A stretch of 64,000 bases of DNA from Lachnospiraceae bacterium UBA935 (GTDB lineage Bacteria; Bacillota; Clostridia; Lachnospirales; Lachnospiraceae), in contig DBDJ01000021.1 in the NCBI GenBank assembly GCA_002293525.1, positions 62,001 through 126,000 of the forward strand, written 5' to 3'. Under the pieces are notes generated by a model. It was not told the DNA's origin and ran no database searches. It saw only the letters and a program-made list of their open reading frames with translations. Positions 9,122 to 16,300 of the stretch are shown here, piece by piece. The first letter of the stretch is position 1, and each line of letters starts with the position of its first letter. Made by a program: the position numbers and the translations under genes.

Positions 9122-11470
9122 TCAGCTCCTCAACACCACCGATAGATCCTTCTGGGCAGCAATTTTGCAGCATACGGAAATGCTTAAGCCGACAATGGCA
9201 AACAGCATCACCGGACATAAGATCCAAGACTGCCATATGACACTGACCAGGTCGATCCGGGATGCCCCCATCGACGACATGGCCAGACCCAGCAGAAGCT
9301 CACCTAAAAATTCCGTCAGCAACCCGCCGATCACAATGCCCAAGACCAGCACGGTCAAGGAAGCGGCCATATATTGGTGCCTGATGTTTTTTAGGGTCAG
9401 TCCGAGACTGCGCATTACCGCATTTTGTGACATATCCTTTGACAACAGCATTTTTAAGAACAGGACGGTGATCAAAACGGCCACCGCGAGCGAGACTGCG
9501 GCTCCTCCAAAGACTGCCATCCGCATCTGGTCGATCATATTCCCCAAGGACTGAAGCGTAAATTCCTGGACGCTGAAAACACTGGCGCCCGGGTAAGCCT
9601 CCTTTAGAATATCGATTTTGGATAACAGATCAACACCCTCTTGCAGGTCAGCATAGACGACATACCAGAGAATGGCATCTTGATTTAAAGGAAGGCCGGG
9701 ATGCGCCTTGGCAGTTTTGCCGCCGTGTGAAATATCCTGATAAATCCCGCTTACGGTAAGTTCCCGCACTTCCCCGTTTACGCGGACCTCCAGCCGGTCG
9801 CCGATTTTCTTGCCAAGCTCATCTCCCGCTACCTGAGAAAGCGCGATTTCCCCATTGCTTAAAGGAGCGCTTCCCTGTATATAATTAAGCGGAAATACGG
9901 TGAAATCCCCGGTTTCAATATTGAGGTAATCCCATTCGTTTTCCGGATTCCTGATCTGGTAAGAACAGGTTATCAGCGGGGAAAACATCTCAATATCGGG
10001 ATCATTCGTAAGGGCTTCCTGAAGCTCCAGGAAATCCTCGGTAATTCGGTCTGTCCGGCTTAAGTCAATCCTCAGGTCCGACTTCCCGATCCCTAAGTAG
10101 GTACAGGTGTCCGGTGAATTAAAGGTATTATAAATATTAACCGGAAAGATCAGGATAAAGGTACATATCGAAAAGATGACGACCAAAAAGCGGTACAGCT
10201 TAAAGCGTCTCCCGATGTCCCGGATGCCCATATAGGTATTGGTACTGAATACTTTATTTTTAAGTAACGCAAAACGGTACTTTTTATGTTTTTCACGCTT
10301 GTCAACTTCCGCCAGCAAGGCTTCCACTGCCGAAATCTTGTCCATTTTCTTAAGCATGCGGCGGCAATAAAGCGAAATCATGACATACACCAGAACCGGT
10401 GCCAATACCGCCAGCAGATAACTCAAGCTCCCTGACAGGTCTGCGGTCAGATAAAGCCTCATATTACCGGTAAATACATCCATGACCGCAAAGGAAAGCA
10501 GATAGCCGGCCACTCCGGCCAAAATGGCCATGATACAGTATTTGTTCCGGTAGATCTTACGGATGTCTTTTTTCGAGATACCGATCGCTTTCATGACCCC
10601 GATTTCACGGATGTCTTCCTCCACAGCGGCCTGGAACATCAGCTTGATACAAAGCATGGAAATTACCACGATCATCATGCTGATCAGGATCATAATGAGG
10701 GCTATGATGGCATCGGACATGGCCGACATCAGCATAAACATCCGGCCGATCAGGTTGGGACCGTTCCCCGGAAGCTTGGCATCCACATAGTCGGTATGTA
10801 CCGCCATCAGATCCGCTCCCGGTACCAGCTTAAACTCAATCAGATACTCTGTTTCGGCCGCTTGCGCTGCATATAACTCCTCATAGTCAGCCTGGTTCAG
10901 CACAAAGCGTTTCGATCCGGCAAAAGTTGTATTCATTTCCGAATCCCTGGCATAGTCGGATATCGTAAATGACTTTTGATATCCGTCTAAGCTGACGGTA
11001 AGGACGTCGCCGACTGCCAAGTCATAAGTCTGCATATAATGAATGGGAACGGCGATTTCTCCTGGTTCAATATTCAGTTTTTCATTGTTGAGATCTAAAA
11101 TAAAATCAAAATTCTGATTTTGGACGACAAAGGATATGTCCTGAACCGTATCGGCAAATGACTCATTGTTCCGAAACGTAATATCCTTTCCTTCCAGATT
11201 CTGCAGTACCATGGTTTCCTGCATCGCGATTGTATCCTGATGCGTTTCGACAAAGCGGTCGATTTCTGCTTGGTCAAACTCGCCCAGATGCATCTGGATC
11301 AAGTCGGAAGGCACTGCCGCACGCTGCAGATCAGCAATGGAATGTACCAGATTGGCTATAATACTGATCGCACTGGATAATAATAGTGACGCCATAGCAA
11401 TAAACAAAAAAACTGTCGCTGTAATTGCCTTTTTTCTTATGTAATCGTTTTTTACAATTCTTAGTAGCAT
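9122..11470 (-). CDS. FtsX-like ABC transporter permease
   Basis: A 782-residue membrane protein. The order is one membrane segment (about 15-40), a large extracytoplasmic domain (about 45-255), a first FtsX bundle (about 260-370, with the cytoplasmic motif EIGVMKAIGISKKDIR), another segment near 425, a second outer domain (about 450-640), and a second FtsX bundle (about 655-770, with VMRSLGLTLKNIR). This duplicated layout is the standard 8-10 segment MacB-like/BceB-like permease of Gram-positives. AAGGAGAAGAAA precedes the ATG. It pairs with the ATPase at 8221-8988. A near-consensus promoter lies upstream (11576-11604), so this transporter may be expressed apart from the large synthetase genes. 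Confidence 0.9.
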   Translation of the reverse strand: MLLRIVKNDYIRKKAITATVFLFIAMASLLLSSAISIIANLVHSIADLQRAAVPSDLIQMHLGEFDQAEIDRFVETHQDTIAMQETMVLQNLEGKDITFRNNESFADTVQDISFVVQNQNFDFILDLNNEKLNIEPGEIAVPIHYMQTYDLAVGDVLTVSLDGYQKSFTISDYARDSEMNTTFAGSKRFVLNQADYEELYAAQAAETEYLIEFKLVPGADLMAVHTDYVDAKLPGNGPNLIGRMFMLMSAMSDAIIALIMILISMMIVVISMLCIKLMFQAAVEEDIREIGVMKAIGISKKDIRKIYRNKYCIMAILAGVAGYLLSFAVMDVFTGNMRLYLTADLSGSLSYLLAVLAPVLVYVMISLYCRRMLKKMDKISAVEALLAEVDKREKHKKYRFALLKNKVFSTNTYMGIRDIGRRFKLYRFLVVIFSICTFILIFPVNIYNTFNSPDTCTYLGIGKSDLRIDLSRTDRITEDFLELQEALTNDPDIEMFSPLITCSYQIRNPENEWDYLNIETGDFTVFPLNYIQGSAPLSNGEIALSQVAGDELGKKIGDRLEVRVNGEVRELTVSGIYQDISHGGKTAKAHPGLPLNQDAILWYVVYADLQEGVDLLSKIDILKEAYPGASVFSVQEFTLQSLGNMIDQMRMAVFGGAAVSLAVAVLITVLFLKMLLSKDMSQNAVMRSLGLTLKNIRHQYMAASLTVLVLGIVIGGLLTEFLGELLLGLAMSSMGASRIDLVSVIWQSWILCPVMLFAIVGLSISVCCKIAAQKDLSVVLRS

Positions 11471-11492
11471 TTTCTTCTCCTTGTTTTTTATT

Positions 11493-11517
11493 ATAACCCT
11501 AGTAATTACGGGGTTAT
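11493..11517. promoter_or_regulatory. Inverted repeat before the FtsX permease gene
   Basis: A perfect 7-bp inverted repeat, ATAACCC (11493-11499) and GGGTTAT (11511-11517), lies between a predicted promoter and the ribosome site of the permease gene. No T-run follows on the minus strand, so it is unlikely to be a terminator. It could be an operator or a leader hairpin; this is a guess from position. Confidence 0.3.
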
Positions 11518-11575
11518 TTCTTGTTAAATGCCCATTGATTGCTTACGATCCGTACTATTAAAGACAGCTTACTTT

Positions 11576-11604
11576 ATATTACCGTCCTCGTCTGCAACTG
11601 TCAA
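11576..11604 (-). promoter_or_regulatory. Predicted sigma-A promoter for the ABC transporter genes
   Basis: On the minus strand TTGACA (11604-11599, perfect -35) is followed after exactly 17 bases by TAATAT (11581-11576, four of six -10 matches). It sits in the 168-bp gap between the thioesterase gene and the FtsX permease gene and points at the permease. It suggests separate expression of the exporters from the biosynthetic genes. Confidence 0.55.
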
Positions 11605-11638
11605 TAATTAACAAATCCCCAGCAATAGGCTTCCGGTT

Positions 11639-12379
11639 TCAGTGCAGCAGGCCCATACTGTATCGGATATGGGATGCCACTTCGTCGGCACATTCATGAA
11701 TATACATATGACCAGCATTGTAGATCGGTATCGTTTTTATTTCCGGCACAAAATATTCTTTCCATAAATGAATATTGCGGACGTCCTCCACTTTATCTTC
11801 CATTCCCCATAGTAAATAAGTAGTTCTATTGATTTTCTGATACTTTTTTGTGACGCAAGAGGCCAAAACATGGTAATCCGCCTGAAACACCGGCAGCATG
11901 CTTTCCATCAATTCACGGCTGTTTAAGATGTCTTCCGGCATCGCGCCATAATCTTTTAACTTTTGAAAAAGCTCCTCCCGGCTCATCGTATCGTAGCCGC
12001 GGCCGGCGAAACAGCAGGGGGCCGCGGAAGCAGACATCATCAGCGCCGCCGGGAGGATCCTGGCGCCGGAAGTGGCCATCTTTTCCAGAAGCGAAAAGGC
12101 AACGACACCGCCCATGCTGTGTCCGAAAAACAGGCTGTCCGGTCTGATGATCTTAGCGACATCACGGTCATATAGCGACACCAGTTCATCAATGCTGCTG
12201 ACCAAAGGAAGGTCGGAACCCAGGTGGCCGGGAGGATTGGCCACCCAGACTTCCATATCGGTATCTTCCAGAGCCTTGACGAGCACTTGAAAAGAGCTGG
12301 CGTAGCCGCCCAGATAGGGAAAGCAGATCAGCTGCCCGCCTTCCCCTTTTTTCAGTTGGCAAAAGGTTTCTGTTTTCAT
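11639..12379 (-). CDS. Type II thioesterase (GrsT/SrfAD-like)
   Basis: A 246-residue alpha/beta hydrolase. It has the nucleophile elbow FGHSMGGVVAF (Ser near 90), an Asp in LLWGMEDKVE and a His in NAGHMYIHE, which make up the triad expected of external thioesterases of NRPS/PKS lines. These enzymes clear wrongly loaded acyl or amino-acyl groups from carrier domains. The start overlaps the stop of the membrane-protein gene upstream by four bases (ATGA). It is the only thioesterase in the cluster; the megasynthases carry no C-terminal TE domain, so a release role for this protein cannot be excluded. Confidence 0.93.
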   Translation of the reverse strand: MKTETFCQLKKGEGGQLICFPYLGGYASSFQVLVKALEDTDMEVWVANPPGHLGSDLPLVSSIDELVSLYDRDVAKIIRPDSLFFGHSMGGVVAFSLLEKMATSGARILPAALMMSASAAPCCFAGRGYDTMSREELFQKLKDYGAMPEDILNSRELMESMLPVFQADYHVLASCVTKKYQKINRTTYLLWGMEDKVEDVRNIHLWKEYFVPEIKTIPIYNAGHMYIHECADEVASHIRYSMGLLH

Positions 12380-13227
12380 GCTGTTTCTCCCACCCCGCTT
12401 GCCGGGATCCTGCGGTATTCAGGCAAAGTATGAAGCGGCACTTGGATATTTCGTTTCTTTATGATGAAATAGGTAATCCCGCACACCAAGATAAAAAAGA
12501 CAATCTCGATGATCTGAACCGGCGCGTTAAAATAATAAAGCTGAAGCGAAGCCCCTGATGAAATAATGCCGAATAAAAGCAAATAAAACAGTAGGTTTCC
12601 CTCGGTCAGGTTGTACATATAGCTGATAAAAATATAGAGAAAGACCACCTGGATGATATACAAAGGATAAAGCGCTACCATTTCAAACGAAGAAATGGCA
12701 TATCCCGGCAGGGTGTAAATACCCATCATGGCTCCGGTACAGACCGCAGCTTTGATATTGCTGCGAAAAATCTTCTGTAAATACGGCAGCAGGAAACCGA
12801 GCCAGCCGAGCACGCCGCCCAGGATACCGATCTCAAGGAAGAAATTGCGGATGATTTCCCGGACCATCTCTAACGGATTATAAATGAGCTCCGGAACGGC
12901 AACACCAAGAAGAATCGCACCATAGCGGACAAAAAGGAAAAAAAGCACGGCGATTCCCAGCACGATGGCAAACCAGTAGAGATCTTTCTTGCGCGGAATA
13001 AATTTTGCGAACAGGCCGCCGATTGCTTTTAATCCACCCATCATTCCGTATACAATGACTGCCGCTATATTCGCGGAGAACAGGGCAAGGATTACCAAGG
13101 GGTTTTCAAACGACATCGCTCCGAATATCCCGGAGAAAAAATCATAGAACAGCATAAAGGCGGCTGCCAGTCCCCAGCATAATCCATATGTGATGAAACA
13201 AAATACCAGTAAATACTTATTTTTCAT
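12376..13227 (-). CDS. CPBP-like membrane protein lacking catalytic residues
   Basis: A 283-residue protein with eight or so hydrophobic segments. The start at 13227 (MKNKYLLVF) has GAGAGG eight bases upstream; a longer frame to 13305 runs back through a tandem repeat and is less likely. The stretch GVLGWLGFLLPYL (about residues 135-150) lines up with the CPBP/Abi protease motif EExGWRGFLLPxL, but both Glu and the Arg are replaced; GIYTLPGY near 170 lines up with the second motif GLWHLP with His changed to Thr. It therefore looks like a non-proteolytic CPBP relative. CPBP proteins often accompany antimicrobial peptide systems in Bacillota. Here the gene sits between the last NRPS and the thioesterase, coupled to the latter, so a role in immunity or membrane handling of the product is plausible but unproven. 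Confidence 0.65.
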   Translation of the reverse strand: MKNKYLLVFCFITYGLCWGLAAAFMLFYDFFSGIFGAMSFENPLVILALFSANIAAVIVYGMMGGLKAIGGLFAKFIPRKKDLYWFAIVLGIAVLFFLFVRYGAILLGVAVPELIYNPLEMVREIIRNFFLEIGILGGVLGWLGFLLPYLQKIFRSNIKAAVCTGAMMGIYTLPGYAISSFEMVALYPLYIIQVVFLYIFISYMYNLTEGNLLFYLLLFGIISSGASLQLYYFNAPVQIIEIVFFILVCGITYFIIKKRNIQVPLHTLPEYRRIPASGVGETA

Positions 13228-13283
13228 TCTGCTTTTCCTCTCTTTTTCATGTTTTTTGGCATGTTTATTTGCATGATTTTTGC

Positions 13284-13322
13284 ATGTTTCATTTGCCTGT
13301 TTCATTTGCCTGTTTCATTTGC
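13284..13322. repeat. Three 13-bp tandem repeats at the NRPS stop codon
   Basis: Three tandem units of CTGTTTCATTTGC (first unit with A for C) cover 13284-13322. On the minus strand they encode MKQANETG at the very end of the NRPS and contain its stop codon. A slippage event here would change the NRPS tail and the spacing to the next gene. Confidence 0.75.
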
Positions 13323-16300
13323 ATGATTTCTCTTGCATGATAATGTAGTTGCTCTTCCTCTTTGGCCGACAGGTTGTGAAATTCAATGATCAGATGATCG
13401 GCGTCATAATTCACGAGAACGGTAATCCTTGCCAGGTACTCTTCGCCTTGGATGTCGGCAAATGCCGCCTTTTCTTCTTCCTCCGCAGCACCCTGGAAAT
13501 TGTATAAAACCGCATCAAAACATTTGTTACCGGAAGCGTTTTCCGCTCCGAAATACTTGCCGAGCATGTCCGTAACGGCCGGATATTTCCGCTTCAGTTC
13601 TGCATCTTCCAGCAGGCTGACGAAGTTAACCGCGCTGTCTTTGCATAACTGGACGGCCGGTTCCACCGGGATCCAGTGATTCTTGTCATAGAGGACCGGA
13701 ACCATGGCGAGAAACTCACCCACGCAATTGTAAAACTGTCTGTCCTGATAACTTCTCCCATAATCGACGAGGGCAAACGGAATCCGCTCCAACCCGGTAT
13801 AGTCACTGATCAGTCCGGCGACCGTCTCAAAGGCATGCCGCCAGATATCGGCCGGTTCGACCGTCGCAAGGGGCAGGACCAGTTTGACCTGCCGGCCCGG
13901 CTCCGGCTCGCTTTCCGCCAGCCGCTTCATCAGCTCCTGGTTTGCCGCGCTCCATTCCGCCAGCCGGAACTGTTCGACGAGATACGATTCGGCGATGGCC
14001 GGTCCCCTCCCCAGCAGCTGCACATAGTCGCTGTAACGTTCCGGAGGCGGCAGCCGGTTTTTCCACAGGCTTTCTTGAAGCTGGTTTTTCAGAACCTGGG
14101 CACTCAGCCCGTCGAAAATAAGGTGATCAGCTCCCCAGATCAGCAGATGTTCGTCCGCTTTTAGCCTGAGGACGGCCAGGCGCCACAATAGCCGTCCGGA
14201 TGCATATGGCGTAAGCATGATCTGCTGATACAAACCGCCGATAATGGCCGTCTGCGATGCCGGAACATACTTGGAGATATCCCGGTAGGCCAGATATTCG
14301 CCGAGAACCGGTGCGGCCTCGGCCAGCTCATATTCCAGCCAGCCAGAGTCATCGTCTGTTTCCGGCAGCGCGCAATGAAGCAGCTGGTTATTACCGATGA
14401 CGGCGGCTATCGCTTGCCTGACCTGATGCTCGCTTGCCGCTCCTTCAAGATGACCGACAAACCCGCTGTAATCCGAACCGTTCCGCCGATGGATCTTTTG
14501 GATCGGTGCCAGAGAAAATCGCTGTTTTGCGTCCAGCATCGTGATCAGGTCGGATACTGCCGGCACATCAGCAACGATCTGGCGGATCAAGATACCGGCC
14601 TGGATTTCATTGAGCTCAAGCCGTCCTTCCGGTTCCTCTGGTTCGGCGGCCGGCGTCTTTTCCTGTAGCAGGCCGGCCAGTTTCGCAGCTGTGGGACATT
14701 GGAAAATATCGTTTATTTTTACCGTAAATCCTTGGTCGGACAGCTCCTTGGTCAGGGCGATCGCTTTGATTGACTGTCCGCCGCAGCGGAAAAAGTCATC
14801 GTTATTATTGAGGACAGCGACATTGAGGATCTTTTTCATCGTTTTGAGGATCAAGGCTTCCCGTTCATCCGTCCGTTCATCCGTCCTTTTCTCCTTCTTT
14901 TCCGTCCTTTTATCTGTTTTTTCCTCCGCTTCATCATAGCCCGCTATCACCGGAAGCGCCTTTCGGTCGATCTTGCCGTTATGATTCAACGGGAAGGCCT
15001 CCAGCAGCATATATTGCGAAGGGATCATATAAACCGGCAGCCTGCTGCTCAATGCTTCATGCAGATAGTTTTCATTAAACCGGTCTTTCTGGCTGTAATC
15101 GCTGACGGTATAGTAGGCGATCAAGGACAGGGTTTCGAGTCGGTCTTTTTCGGTCACCACGAAGGCCTTGCGGATCCCCGGAACATTTTCGATCTGCCGC
15201 TCAATCTCTCCCAGTTCCACCCGGTGACCTCTTATTTTGACCTGAAAATCTTTGCGGCCAAGGAAAACCAGTTCCTTTTTGCTGTTCCACACCACCCTGT
15301 CCCCAGAGCAGAATACCCGCTCTTTGCCGGCAAGGGCAAACGGAATGAACTTGGCGGCCGTCAGTTCTTCCTGATTTAGGTAGCCCTGCGAAACCGCCGC
15401 ACCGCCGATATACAGTTCTCCGGCCACATTCAGCGGGGCCAGCTGCTGCCTGTCGTCAACGACATAGACTGACGTGCCTGTCGCCGGATAACCGATCGGC
15501 ACAATTGATACATCTTCCACATCATCCACCGGGTAGCCGGTAGCCATAATTCCCGTTTCCGTAGGTCCATAGCCGTTGATGATCCGGCCTTTCCCAAGGA
15601 CACGGACGGCTTTCCGGGCATGATGCAGGGACATTTGCTCCCCGCCGACCAGGATCTTCCGGATTCCTTTCATGGACTCGGGTTTCCAGTCCACCAGCAT
15701 ATGAAAGAGAGCTGTGGACAGGCACATTAACGTGATTTTTTCCCGGATCAGGAATTCCGCCAGCGCGGGAATATCGATTGTAAGTTCCTGCGGCACGATC
15801 ACCAGGGTCGCTCCGTTTAGCAGCGATGTATAAAAATCGAACATCGAGGGGTCGAAAACATAGTTGGACATCTGCACAACCCGGTCATTTTCCTTGGCAT
15901 TGATAAAATTATTATATTTCACCACCCGAATGATATTTTTATGCATTACGCAGGTTCCTTTTGGCCGCCCTGTGGAGCCTGAGGTATAAAGAATAAAAAG
16001 CAGGTCTTCATGGTGGAATTCCGGTGGCGTATAAGGGGATCCGACACCCATGTCTTGATCTTGGTCCAGACGGTTTTCTTCCACATCGATCAGATAGGCA
16101 CGGATACCCGGACCAATCCGCCCGGCGAGCTCCCGAGAGGTAATGACGATCTTGCTTTTACTGTCTTCGATAATATAGTCAACCCGGTCTTGGGGATACT
16201 GCGTATCAACCGGAATATAGACCGCTCCCAGCTTCATGACTCCCAGCATGCCAAGAACCTGCCGATAGCCGCGCTCTAAGAAAAGCAGGACATCATCCCC

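Noticed and set aside
13228..13305. 26-residue N-terminal extension of the CPBP-like protein
   Set aside because: Comes from tandem repeat DNA overlapping the NRPS end; the inner ATG has the proper ribosome site.
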